A DNA stretch of 64,000 nt from Pseudomonas sp. BGI-2 (GTDB lineage: Bacteria; Pseudomonadota; Gammaproteobacteria; Pseudomonadales; Pseudomonadaceae): contig NZ_SISB01000017.1 in the NCBI RefSeq assembly GCF_004310295.1, positions 53,572-117,571 on the forward strand, written 5' to 3'. The notes beneath the pieces are model-generated. The model was not told the DNA's origin. It did not search any database and saw only the letters and a list, made by a program, of their open reading frames with translations. Both the position numbers and the translations under genes were made by a program. This document shows positions 42,674 to 51,536 of this stretch, piece by piece. Each line of letters begins with the position of its first letter. Position 1 is the stretch's first letter.

Positions 42674-45462
42674 GCGTCAATGTTCATCGCCACACTCCGA
42701 CCCTGAACGTCATCGACGGCCGTGGTCTTGCGCTACGCGAAGTCCGTTACTTGTGCAACGAATCGATCAAGACGCCAGAAGCCCGTATCACGCGTTACCG
42801 GCATGACATCAGCGGACAGATCATTGAGCACTACTCGCCCGCAACCCCGGTTGGCTTGACCACCGCAGACTCAAGGCAAGTCAGCAGCCTGTCGGGGGCC
42901 ACGTTTCTGATCGACAGCATCGATGCCGGCTGGCGTCTGACGCTTCTTGGCGAAGCCGGCCAGGCGCTGGACAACTGGGACTCGCGCGGTAGCCATTGGC
43001 AGACCGACTATGACAACCAGCTGCGTCCACTGGCCATCCACAAAGAATCCACACAGCAATCCCGTCAGGCCATCGAGCGCTTTACCTACGCAGCCAACTC
43101 AACCGACGATGCGAAAACCAACCGGTGTGGACGGTTGATTCGCCACGATGATCCGGCTGGCAGCGTGCTTTTTTCCGGGTATGACCTGACGGGAAAACTG
43201 CTCAGCCAAACGCGCCATCTACTGAAAGATCAACACGCCCCGCACTGGCCGGAAGATCTTGATGAGCGCACGGTTTTGCTCGAAAGCGGTACCGGCCATA
43301 CCACTACCTGGCGCTACGCTCCGACCGGCGAAGTCCTCGAGCAAATAGACGCCAAAGGGCATACACAACGCTTCTGGTTTGATGTTGCCGGCCAGTTGCA
43401 CAAAGTCACCCTGCAACTCAGCGGCACGACGCAACAGAAGCTGCTGCTCGATCAAGTCAGCTATAGCGCGCAAGGTCAGATCGAATCACAGATCCTGGGC
43501 GGCAAGATCACCAGCACGGCGATGTATGCGCCTGAAAACGGCCGCATGATCCAGCGGTGCATTTCGCGCACAAACACCCACGTGCTTCAGAAACTGCATT
43601 ACGCCTACGACGCGGTCGGCAACGTATTGAATGTCGAAGACCACAGCAAACCCGAGCAGCACAACGCCAATCAACGCGTAAGGCCGGTAAGCACTTATGC
43701 CTACGACAGCCTGTATCAACTGGTCAAGGCGACGGGCCGGGAAGAGCAGGCAGCAAACATCCGCGCGGCGCTTCCTGCCTGGCTACCCAGCCCGGCAGAC
43801 CGCAACCGACTGCTCAATTTCACTCAGCGTTACACCTACGACGAACGCGCCAACCTGACCACGCTGCAGCATCAGCGCGAAGGTAATAATTACACCCGCG
43901 AAATGCGCATCGCCCCCGACAGCAATCGTGGGTTGTCATGGAAAACAGGTGATCCGCCCCCCGACTTTGCAACCGGCTTCGATGCCAACGGCAATCTGCA
44001 GAAACTGCAATCCGGGCAACCGCTGGTGTGGAACGCGCGCAACCAATTGCAAAGCGTGACCTTGGTAGAGCGCGCCGAGCAGCAAGCGGATACAGAAAGT
44101 TACCTCTACGACGGCAGCGGCCAGCGAGTTCGTAAACGGCAAACCCAAAAGGCCCACGCCCTCGCCCACTGCCGCGACGTCCTGTATTTGCCTGGCCTGG
44201 AAATCCGGGAAAGCACGTCGGAAAAACTCGAGGTCATCACAGTTCAAGCGGGAACCTGCAACGTTCGGTGCCTGCACTGGAGCCTGGGAACACCGTCAGC
44301 CATCACCAATGACGCGTTGCGCTTCAGTTTCGACGATCACTTGGGTTCCAACACAATGGAACTGGATGGCGAAGGCCACCTGATCAGCGAGGAAGGTTAT
44401 TACCCCTTTGGCGGCACGGCGTGGAGAGCGGCGCGTAACGTGCTGGAAGCAAAATACAGAACCCTTCGCTACTCGGGCAAGGAGCGTGATGCCAGCGGGC
44501 TGTATTACTACGGCCAGCGGTATTACGCGCCATGGTTGCAACGATGGATCAGCCCGGACCCCACGGGCACGGCTGACGGCTTGAACCTGTATTGCATGGT
44601 GGGGAACAACCCGGTGCGATTTGCGGATTCGCGGGGGCTGGCGCGCGATGATCTGGTCAACGTTCCCATCGTGCAGGACTACTACGATCGGTTTTCAGAA
44701 AAAACCGTTTCGATGACAGACGCCCCAAGGCAACTGGCAGAGGCAAAGGACGAGAAACTCACCGCGCTGAAAGCTCAATTTCCCAATCGGACGAATCCTC
44801 TGACACCCAAGGAAATCGACGGGGTCGAAGCCACTCACCCAGCGTTCAAGGCCTATACGAAAAAGAAACTGAATGAGTACACCGCACACGCAGCGGTCAC
44901 GACGGCGGACGGAAGCTTTTCGTCCTGGGGGCATTTCAACTTCCCGGAACTGCTGGGGGACAGGCCCTATCCAGGGATCGCCCTCTTTCGCAATCCTTTC
45001 CCCTCAACAAACGGGCCAGGGGACCTGGGGATCTTTGAAGTCACCCGTCCTGAGACCTACATGGCTCAAGTTGAACGCGATTACGCCAATCAGAATGACA
45101 TCACCCTCCACCCGGCGCTGGCCAGGGACATCCGCGACCATTCAGGTCACTCCGGACTTTTATTCCCTATTCAGTCCGGCACCCCTGGGCGTCATGCGGA
45201 AGTGCGGAGCAGGAACGCGTTGCTCAATCACTCGTTGAGTGCAAGCGTCCCGCCGGAAAACATCTTTGTGATGACTCAACGACTCAAGGGCGTTTCCAAT
45301 TCCCGGCAAGCCACCGATTTCCCCACCTGCATGAACTGCAATGCCTTGATCCCGAGGGACATCAACATCCCCACCGGCCGACTGGAGCCCACCGACTACG
45401 CCGCGCATGTGCAATCGATGCGGTCATCCAGAACCCAATACCTGCGCGCCGCCAATCCGTAA
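42670..45462 (+). CDS. Tc toxin TcC subunit with YwqJ-like deaminase C-terminus
   Basis: 930 residues. Residues 1 to about 655 form the RHS-repeat shell, ending in the RHS core signature (RYSGKERDASGLYYYGQRYY, WISPDPTGTADGLNLYCM, NNPVRFADSRGL). The self-cleaving Asp of TcC proteins would lie in this DG/GL region. The C-terminal about 270 residues are the variable toxin domain. They contain HAE (H842, E844 in GRHAEVRSRNALL) and FPTCMNCNALIP with C887 and C890, the zinc-site pattern of the deaminase fold, closest in my judgement to the YwqJ-like branch. It would deaminate nucleic acid or nucleotides inside the target cell. It overlaps the TcB gene by 4 bases. Confidence 0.87.
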   Translation: MSVNVHRHTPTLNVIDGRGLALREVRYLCNESIKTPEARITRYRHDISGQIIEHYSPATPVGLTTADSRQVSSLSGATFLIDSIDAGWRLTLLGEAGQALDNWDSRGSHWQTDYDNQLRPLAIHKESTQQSRQAIERFTYAANSTDDAKTNRCGRLIRHDDPAGSVLFSGYDLTGKLLSQTRHLLKDQHAPHWPEDLDERTVLLESGTGHTTTWRYAPTGEVLEQIDAKGHTQRFWFDVAGQLHKVTLQLSGTTQQKLLLDQVSYSAQGQIESQILGGKITSTAMYAPENGRMIQRCISRTNTHVLQKLHYAYDAVGNVLNVEDHSKPEQHNANQRVRPVSTYAYDSLYQLVKATGREEQAANIRAALPAWLPSPADRNRLLNFTQRYTYDERANLTTLQHQREGNNYTREMRIAPDSNRGLSWKTGDPPPDFATGFDANGNLQKLQSGQPLVWNARNQLQSVTLVERAEQQADTESYLYDGSGQRVRKRQTQKAHALAHCRDVLYLPGLEIRESTSEKLEVITVQAGTCNVRCLHWSLGTPSAITNDALRFSFDDHLGSNTMELDGEGHLISEEGYYPFGGTAWRAARNVLEAKYRTLRYSGKERDASGLYYYGQRYYAPWLQRWISPDPTGTADGLNLYCMVGNNPVRFADSRGLARDDLVNVPIVQDYYDRFSEKTVSMTDAPRQLAEAKDEKLTALKAQFPNRTNPLTPKEIDGVEATHPAFKAYTKKKLNEYTAHAAVTTADGSFSSWGHFNFPELLGDRPYPGIALFRNPFPSTNGPGDLGIFEVTRPETYMAQVERDYANQNDITLHPALARDIRDHSGHSGLLFPIQSGTPGRHAEVRSRNALLNHSLSASVPPENIFVMTQRLKGVSNSRQATDFPTCMNCNALIPRDINIPTGRLEPTDYAAHVQSMRSSRTQYLRAANP

Positions 45463-45474
45463 GTCAGTGTTGCT

Positions 45475-45843
45475 TTACATGCAGATCGCGTTGGTAAACA
45501 CCAACCGGTTCCCGAACGGATCACTGATGGTCATGTCCTGGCTTCCCCAGGGCATGGCCTGAATCTGTGGGTGGAAAAACGGATATTCCTTCGCCAGCAG
45601 TTGCTGCTGAAACGCCTCAAGTTCGTCGGTCTCGATCCGCAAGGCCGAACCCGGCGTGCTGTCACCATGGTGTTCGGACAGGTGCAGCACGCATTCGCCA
45701 CGGGAGACTTGCAGGTACAACGGGAAATTCGCTTCGAAGCGATGCTGCCAGTCGACGGTGAACCCCAGGAAGTCGACGTAGAACTCCAATGCCTTGGTCT
45801 CGTCGAAAATCCGCAGGATCGGGGTGGTTTTGCCGAAGCTCAT
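45475..45843 (-). CDS. Glyoxalase/bleomycin-resistance (VOC) fold protein
   Basis: 122 residues from the ATG at 45843, with GGGAG 7 bases upstream. VOC-fold features: ILRIFDETKALEFYVDFLGF at the N-terminus, VLHLSEHHGD in the middle, and TISDPFGNRLVF near the C-terminus. The metal ligand pattern is only partly met, so it may bind a small molecule rather than catalyse lyase chemistry. It is convergent to the Tc operon with a 12-base gap. No partner gene. Confidence 0.85.
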   Translation of the reverse strand: MSFGKTTPILRIFDETKALEFYVDFLGFTVDWQHRFEANFPLYLQVSRGECVLHLSEHHGDSTPGSALRIETDELEAFQQQLLAKEYPFFHPQIQAMPWGSQDMTISDPFGNRLVFTNAICM

Positions 45844-45983
45844 TGGGTTGCTCCCTGACTGAAAAGACACCCATTGTAGTTGGGCTGGATGTCAGCGCTT
45901 CGGCTTGGCGATGGCTTTCTTTAATTGCAATGTGCTACTACGCGAAGCAGTTCAAAAAGATTTGTCGACTGGCTGATCACTTT

Positions 45984-46007
45984 CGCCGGCAAGCCTGGCT
46001 CCTACAG
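45984..46007. repeat. Single REP-type element supplying the D-aminoacylase stop codon
   Basis: The REP core CGCCGGCAAGCCTGGCTCC followed by TACAG matches one arm of the pair at 53480-53547. The D-aminoacylase stop (46002-46004 on the minus strand) lies inside its TGTAGGAGC half. The rest of the 158-base gap 45844-46001 shows nothing else. Confidence 0.75.
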
Positions 46008-47477
46008 GGGATTGTGGAGGCTCTGAAAACCCGCGCGCAGATCCCCTTCCCGCGCCAGAAACCGCCCTTCCCGTTTGCCGTTCGCCTGGCCTTCGCTGTA
46101 ACTCAACACCCCGTTGACCCACACCCCCTCAATCCCCTCCGCCGCTCGTTGCGGGTCATTGAAGTCCGCCACGTCGCGAATGGTCAGCGGATCGAACAAC
46201 ACCAGATCCGCCCAATGTCCTTCACGAATTTCACCCCGTTGCTTCAAGCCGAAACGCGCCGCCGACAGCCCGGTCATTTTGTGTACGGCGGTGTGCAGCG
46301 CAAACAGCCCGACGTCACGACTGAAATGCCCAAGCACCCGTGGGAAAGCACCCCACAAGCGCGGATGCGGGAACGGGTCTTCCGGCAAGCCGTCAGACCC
46401 CACCATCGACAACGGATGGGCGAGGATTCTTCGTACATCGTCCTCGTCCATTCCGTAATACACCGCACCGGCCGGTTGAAGTCGACGGGCCGCTTCGAGC
46501 AGTGGCACATTCCATTCGGCAGCGATGTCCATCAGGTCGCGACCGCCCAGCTCCGGGTGCGGTGTCGACCAGGTGATGGTGATGCGATGGGCGTCGGTGA
46601 CTTGCTTGAGGTCCAGAGTCGAAGAACTCGCCGCGTAGGGATAACAATCGCAGCCCACCGGATGAGTTTTCGCAGCCTCCTCAAGCGAGGCCAGCAATTG
46701 CGGACTACGCCCCCAGTTGCCGGCCCCCGCGCATTTGAGGTGGGAAATGATCACCGGCGATTTCGCATGCCGGCCGATCTGGAAGGCCTCGTCCATGGCC
46801 TCCAGCACCGGTTCGAATTCGCTGCGCAAATGGGTGGTGTACACCGCGCCGAATGCCGCCAGTTCTTCAGTCAGTTGCATCACTTCATCGGTGGACGCCG
46901 AGAACGCGCTGGCGTAGGCCAGACCGGTGGATAAGCCCAGGGCGCCGGCCTCGAGACTTTCGCGCAATTGCTCGCGCATCGCGCTGATTTCATCCGCCGT
47001 GGCGGTGCGAAACAGGTCGTCGAGGTGATTGCTGCGCAACGCGGTGTGGCCCACCAGTGCGGCAACGTTCAGCGTGGTGTTCGCCGCTTCGACCGCTGCG
47101 CGGTAATCGCTGAATGTCGGATAAACAAAGGCTGCCGAGGTGCCGAGCAGGTTCATCGGGTCCGGCGGATCGCCGCGCAAACTCACCGGTGACGCGCTGA
47201 TCCCGCAGTTGCCGACAATCACCGTAGTCACGCCCTGGCTGAGCTTGGGCAACATCTGCGGCTGGCGGATCACCACCGTGTCGTCGTGGGTGTGCACGTC
47301 GATAAAACCAGGCGCCAACACGCGGCCGGCGGCGTCGATTTCTTCGCTGGCAGTGGCATCGTGCAGGTCGCCGATACGCTCGATGCGGCCATTCAGAATC
47401 GCCACATCGGCGGGATAACCCGGGCTGTTGCTGCCGTCGATGATCAGGGCGTTGCGAATCAGCGTGTCGTACATCAT
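46002..47477 (-). CDS. D-aminoacylase (N-acyl-D-amino-acid deacylase)
   Basis: 491 residues from the ATG at 47477, with GGGAG upstream; longer frames read through the rpiR-type gene. Amidohydrolase metal motifs: GFIDVHTHDD (H62, H64), a ligand Cys in IVGNCGIS (C91), and later His/Asp residues in VIISHLKCAG, NRLV-like and GSDGLPED segments. These match the D-aminoacylase branch, zinc enzymes that release free D-amino acids from N-acyl forms. It is one base after the RpiR gene and shares an operon with a GntP permease, suggesting uptake and use of acylated D-amino acids or similar compounds. Confidence 0.9.
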   Translation of the reverse strand: MMYDTLIRNALIIDGSNSPGYPADVAILNGRIERIGDLHDATASEEIDAAGRVLAPGFIDVHTHDDTVVIRQPQMLPKLSQGVTTVIVGNCGISASPVSLRGDPPDPMNLLGTSAAFVYPTFSDYRAAVEAANTTLNVAALVGHTALRSNHLDDLFRTATADEISAMREQLRESLEAGALGLSTGLAYASAFSASTDEVMQLTEELAAFGAVYTTHLRSEFEPVLEAMDEAFQIGRHAKSPVIISHLKCAGAGNWGRSPQLLASLEEAAKTHPVGCDCYPYAASSSTLDLKQVTDAHRITITWSTPHPELGGRDLMDIAAEWNVPLLEAARRLQPAGAVYYGMDEDDVRRILAHPLSMVGSDGLPEDPFPHPRLWGAFPRVLGHFSRDVGLFALHTAVHKMTGLSAARFGLKQRGEIREGHWADLVLFDPLTIRDVADFNDPQRAAEGIEGVWVNGVLSYSEGQANGKREGRFLAREGDLRAGFQSLHNPL

Positions 47478-47478
47478 G

Positions 47479-48339
47479 TCAGTCTCCCAACGGCAAGTGA
47501 TCGTCGCCGCCGCGGTAATCGTCGAGGGTGAGTTTGATCCGCCGCAGACGTTCTTGATTGTCTTCAGGATTGGCCAGCGCCAGCTCGGTGGCAAGCACGT
47601 CGATGGCCAGCAGCATGCCGTAGCGCGCCGCGGTGGGTTTGTAGATGAACGAGGTCTCGACGCCTTGCAGCGGCAGCAGCACATCCGCCAATTGCGCCAG
47701 CGGCGAATCGGCGCGGGTGATGGCGATAATCCGTGCGCCGTAGTTGCGCGCCAGCTCGACGGCTTCGATGAGTTCGGGGGTGATGCCGGTCAGCGAGCAG
47801 GCAATCACGGCGCGTTCGGCATCGAGGCTGGCGGCGGTGACGCGCATCATCACCGGGTCGTGGCACGCCGCAATCGGGTAGCCGAATCGCACCAGCCGCA
47901 CTTGCAATTCATCGCTGCACAAGGTCGAGCAGCCGCCCATGCCGAACGCATGAATCATCCGCGCCTTGCCCAGCAGTTTCACCGCATCGGCGAAACGCGA
48001 CTCGTCGAACGCCGACAAGTGCTGGCGCAAGGTCGACTCGATATCACCGACGATTTGTCCGTAAAACGCCGACTGGTCAGGCGTGCCCGCCGGGTCGAGG
48101 AAACGGCTGCCGACGCCGCTGGCCTGGGCCAGTTGCAGGCGCAGATCGCGCAGGTCGCGACAGCCCACCGTGCGGGCAAACCGCGACAGCGTGGCGGTGC
48201 TGACTTCAGCTCGCTGCGTCAGCTCATCGAGGCTGGCGGCGGAAGCAAAACCTACGTCGTCGAGCATCAGCCGCGCGATGCGTCCTTCACCGGCGCTGAA
48301 GGAATCCTGGCGGGCGCGGATCTGATAGAGGATGTCCAT
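47479..48339 (-). CDS. RpiR/MurR-type transcriptional regulator
   Basis: 286 residues. The N-terminal RpiR HTH region (FSAGEGRIARLMLDDVG, STATLSRFARTVGC) is followed by a SIS sugar-isomerase domain (MIHAFGMGGCSTLCSDEL, AVIACSLTGITPELIEAV). Such regulators sense phosphosugars or related ligands and control adjacent catabolic genes. It lies between the D-aminoacylase and GntP genes with gaps of 1 and 15 bases, so it probably controls its own operon. An IR operator was not found by eye. Confidence 0.88.
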   Translation of the reverse strand: MDILYQIRARQDSFSAGEGRIARLMLDDVGFASAASLDELTQRAEVSTATLSRFARTVGCRDLRDLRLQLAQASGVGSRFLDPAGTPDQSAFYGQIVGDIESTLRQHLSAFDESRFADAVKLLGKARMIHAFGMGGCSTLCSDELQVRLVRFGYPIAACHDPVMMRVTAASLDAERAVIACSLTGITPELIEAVELARNYGARIIAITRADSPLAQLADVLLPLQGVETSFIYKPTAARYGMLLAIDVLATELALANPEDNQERLRRIKLTLDDYRGGDDHLPLGD

Positions 48340-48354
48340 GGCAGGCGGCTCCGG

Positions 48355-49704
48355 TTAGATCAGGTAAGAAAGACCCACGGTCAGCGCGAAAGCGACCACC
48401 GAAATGATGGTCTCGAGCACGGTCCAAGTCTTGAAGGTCTGGGCAACGGTCATGTTGAAGTATTCCTTGATCAACCAGAAGCCGCCGTCGTTGACGTGGG
48501 AAAAGATAACCGACCCGGCACCGGTCGCCAGCACCAGCAACTCGGGGTGTGGATAACCCAGACCAATGGCCACCGGCGCCACAATCCCTGACGCCGTGGT
48601 CATCGCCACGGTGGCAGAACCGGTGGCGATCCTCATCAACGCCGCAAACAGCCAGCCCATGATCAGCGGCGACAGGTGAAACTCGTCGGCCAGGCTGACG
48701 ATCTGGTTGGTCACGCCCGCATCGACCAGAATCCGGTTCAACCCGCCGCCGGCGCCGACCAGCAAGGTGATGCTGGCGGTCGGTGCCAGGCATTCGTTGG
48801 TGAATTTTAGGATCGATTCGCGGTTGAAACCCTGGGCAATGCCGAGGGTCCAGAAACTCAGCAGGGTCGCCAGCAGCAAGGCAATCACCGAGTTGCCGAT
48901 GAACAGCAGGAACTGGTTGAAACCGCTGCCCGGCGTGGAGATCAGGTTGGCCCAGCCGCCGATCAGCATCAGCACCACCGGCAACAAAATGGTCGCCATG
49001 GTGATACCGAACCCCGGCAGGCTGTCGCGCGGTTCGCGGTCGAGGAACTGCCGCTCCAGCGGGTTTTCCGCCGGCAGTTGAATGCGCGGCACGATGAATT
49101 TGGCGTACAGCGGGCCGGCGATGATCGCGGTCGGAATGCCGATCAGAATCGCGTAGAGCAAGGTCTGCCCCACCGACGCCTGATACACCTGCACCGCCAG
49201 CATCGCCGCCGGGTGCGGCGGCACCAGCGCGTGCACCACCGACAGACCGGCGACCATCGGCAAGCCGACCATCAGAATCGACACGCCAACGCGGCGCGCC
49301 ACGGTGAAGGCAATCGGCACCAACAATACAAAACCGACCTCGAAGAACAGCGGCAGCCCGACCAGGAAGGCGATGCACACCATGGCCCAGTGCGCGTTCT
49401 TCTCGCCGAAACGGTCGATCAAGGTCCGCGCCACCTGCTCGGCGCCGCCGGACTCGGCCATCATCTTGCCGAGCATCGTGCCCAGCGCCACGACCAGCGC
49501 AATGTGCCCCAGGGTTTTGCCGACCCCGGCCTCATACGCGCCGACCACCCCAGACGGCGGCATACCCGCCAGCAGCGCGAGGCCGATGGACACCAGGGTG
49601 ATCACGATGAAGGGATTGAGTCGGTAGCGGGCGATCAGAACGATCAGCGCAATAATGGCGATGGCGGCATACACCAGCAGCCAATAGCCGAAGGACAGGG
49701 TCAT
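48355..49704 (-). CDS. GntP-family permease
   Basis: 449 residues, about 12-13 membrane helices, no signal peptide. GntP family features: the SLVYAAIA-type N-terminus, the AESGGAEQVARTLIDRFGE segment, FVLLVPIAFTVARRVG, and the conserved VPPHPAAMLAV loop. GntP members carry gluconate and other sugar acids or hydroxy acids with protons. In this operon, next to a D-aminoacylase, the real substrate may be an acylated amino acid; that is inference. The start at 49704 has a GAGGAG ribosome-binding site. Confidence 0.88.
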   Translation of the reverse strand: MTLSFGYWLLVYAAIAIIALIVLIARYRLNPFIVITLVSIGLALLAGMPPSGVVGAYEAGVGKTLGHIALVVALGTMLGKMMAESGGAEQVARTLIDRFGEKNAHWAMVCIAFLVGLPLFFEVGFVLLVPIAFTVARRVGVSILMVGLPMVAGLSVVHALVPPHPAAMLAVQVYQASVGQTLLYAILIGIPTAIIAGPLYAKFIVPRIQLPAENPLERQFLDREPRDSLPGFGITMATILLPVVLMLIGGWANLISTPGSGFNQFLLFIGNSVIALLLATLLSFWTLGIAQGFNRESILKFTNECLAPTASITLLVGAGGGLNRILVDAGVTNQIVSLADEFHLSPLIMGWLFAALMRIATGSATVAMTTASGIVAPVAIGLGYPHPELLVLATGAGSVIFSHVNDGGFWLIKEYFNMTVAQTFKTWTVLETIISVVAFALTVGLSYLI

Positions 49705-49886
49705 GCGGTACTCCTCGAAAGGGTCACGTCGAAAGTTTTGTGAAACTCTTAAAACATTTCGAGAGGTGAAACTCAAACGAGGTGAAAGTTATTTTCGTAG
49801 AGGGATAAGGGATGTCGCACAGGGGTATGCGAGGTCGGTAGATATGAAAATCAGGCAGGCGGATTTACATCGCGCCTGCGTTGATC

Positions 49887-51332
49887 TCAGTCGTGATTCA
49901 CACGTGCACGCTTGAGCAGTTTCTTGCAGCGCTCGGACAAGTGCAGCACGCGCAAATGCTTGCCGGCCTTGGCGTAGCGCTCACGCAGCGTCTTGAGCGC
50001 GGCGATGGCCGAATAGTCGACGAAGCTCAGGTGGCGGCAGTCGATGGTCACGACAGGCGGATCGTTGGCAGGATCAAATTGATTGAGAAAAGGCGTAGTC
50101 GAGGCGAAGAACAGCGTGCCATGCAGGTGATAGAGCTTGCTGCCATCGGCTTCGATATGAGCGTCGGCGTACAGCTCGCGGGCCTGCTGCCAGGCGAAGT
50201 TGAGCGCCGCAATGATGATCCCGCACAGCACGGCGGTGGCCAGATCGGTGAACACCGTGATGACCGTGACCGCAACGATCACCAATACATCGTTCAGCGG
50301 CACCTTGTTCACCACCCGTAACGAAGCCCAAGCGAACGTCTGTTGCGACACCACAAACATCACCCCGACCAGTGCGGCCAACGGAATGCGCTCGATCAGC
50401 GGCGACAAAAACAGAATGAATAGCAGAATCAGCCCCCCGGCCACCACACCGGACAACCGTCCACGACCACCGGAACTGAGGTTGATGACGGTCTGGCCGA
50501 TCATCGCGCAGCCACCCATCCCGCCAAACACACCCGAGACCATGTTGGCCGCGCCCAACGCTACGCACTCCCGATCCGGGAAGCCACGACTCTCGGTGAT
50601 CTCGTCGGTGAGGTTCAGGGTCAGCAAAGTTTCCAGCAGCCCGACCAGCGCCATCAATATCGCGTAGGGCGCGATGATGCGCAGGGTGTCCAGACTCCAC
50701 GGAATGTCTGGCAGCGCAAACGTCGGCAAGCCGCCAGCGATGTGAGCCATGTCGCCCAAGGTGCGCGTTGGCAGACCGAGCAGGTAAACCGCCAGCCCGA
50801 CACTCAGGATCGCCACTAGCGCCGGCGGCACGGCACGCGTCAGGCGCGGCAGCAGGTAAACGATCGCCATCGTCAGCACCACCAACCCGGTCATCAGGTA
50901 CAACGGCATGCCGCTGAGCCAGGTTTCACCATTCTTGAAGTGTTCAAGTTGCGCCAGCGCAATGATGATCGCCAGGCCGTTGACGAAGCCGAGCATCACC
51001 GGATGCGGCACCATGCGCACCAGTTTGCCCAGCTTCAGCAGCCCAAACGCCAGCATGATCAGGCCACCGAGCAACACGGTCGCGAGCAGATACTGAACAC
51101 CGTGCTGCACCACCAGCGCGACGATCACCACCGCCATCGAACCGGCCGCACCTGACACCATCCCCGGCCGGCCGCCGTACAGCGCGGTCAGGGTGCAAAT
51201 GATGAAAGCGCCGTAAAGCCCCATCAGCGGATTGAGGTGAGCCACCAGCGCGAAGGCAATGCATTCGGGTAGCAGGGCGAAAGACGTGGTGAGTCCGGCC
51301 AGGACATCGGCGCGCAGACGTTTTGGTTTCAT
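49887..51332 (-). CDS. SulP-family anion transporter with STAS domain
   Basis: 481 residues from the ATG at 51332; upstream in-frame codons are not convincing and no good ribosome-binding site is seen. The transmembrane part (about 11 helices) begins RADVLAGLTTSFALLPECIAF, the SulP signature. The GGMGGCAMIGQTVINLSSGG motif is conserved. The C-terminal STAS domain (about 400-481) includes TIDCRHLSFVDYSAIAALK. SulP proteins move sulfate, bicarbonate or dicarboxylates. No carbonic anhydrase gene is adjacent, so the substrate is open. Confidence 0.9.
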   Translation of the reverse strand: MKPKRLRADVLAGLTTSFALLPECIAFALVAHLNPLMGLYGAFIICTLTALYGGRPGMVSGAAGSMAVVIVALVVQHGVQYLLATVLLGGLIMLAFGLLKLGKLVRMVPHPVMLGFVNGLAIIIALAQLEHFKNGETWLSGMPLYLMTGLVVLTMAIVYLLPRLTRAVPPALVAILSVGLAVYLLGLPTRTLGDMAHIAGGLPTFALPDIPWSLDTLRIIAPYAILMALVGLLETLLTLNLTDEITESRGFPDRECVALGAANMVSGVFGGMGGCAMIGQTVINLSSGGRGRLSGVVAGGLILLFILFLSPLIERIPLAALVGVMFVVSQQTFAWASLRVVNKVPLNDVLVIVAVTVITVFTDLATAVLCGIIIAALNFAWQQARELYADAHIEADGSKLYHLHGTLFFASTTPFLNQFDPANDPPVVTIDCRHLSFVDYSAIAALKTLRERYAKAGKHLRVLHLSERCKKLLKRARVNHD

Positions 51333-51418
51333 GGGGGACCGGACACAGCAGGGAAAGAGGGAGCGGATGTTACGGAATTGAGGGCAGCCCGGCCAGTTGT
51401 TGGCACTTAGGAAACGCA

Positions 51419-51510
51419 TTCGCGGGCAAGCCTCGCTCCTACAGGTTTTGCGTCGCTCGCTAATTCCGTGAACGACACAAAACCCCGTAGGAGCGAGGCT
51501 TGCCCGCGAA
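51419..51510. repeat. Paired inverted REP elements (class 1)
   Basis: Two 24-base perfect inverted copies (51419-51442 and 51487-51510) with a 44-base spacer. The unit core is GCGGGCAAGCCTCGCTCCTA. The pair sits in the 204-base gap between the SulP gene start and the SDR gene end. The same unit recurs at 55505-55588. Confidence 0.85.
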
Positions 51511-51536
51511 GAACGATGACGCGGTTTAAGGTGGAC

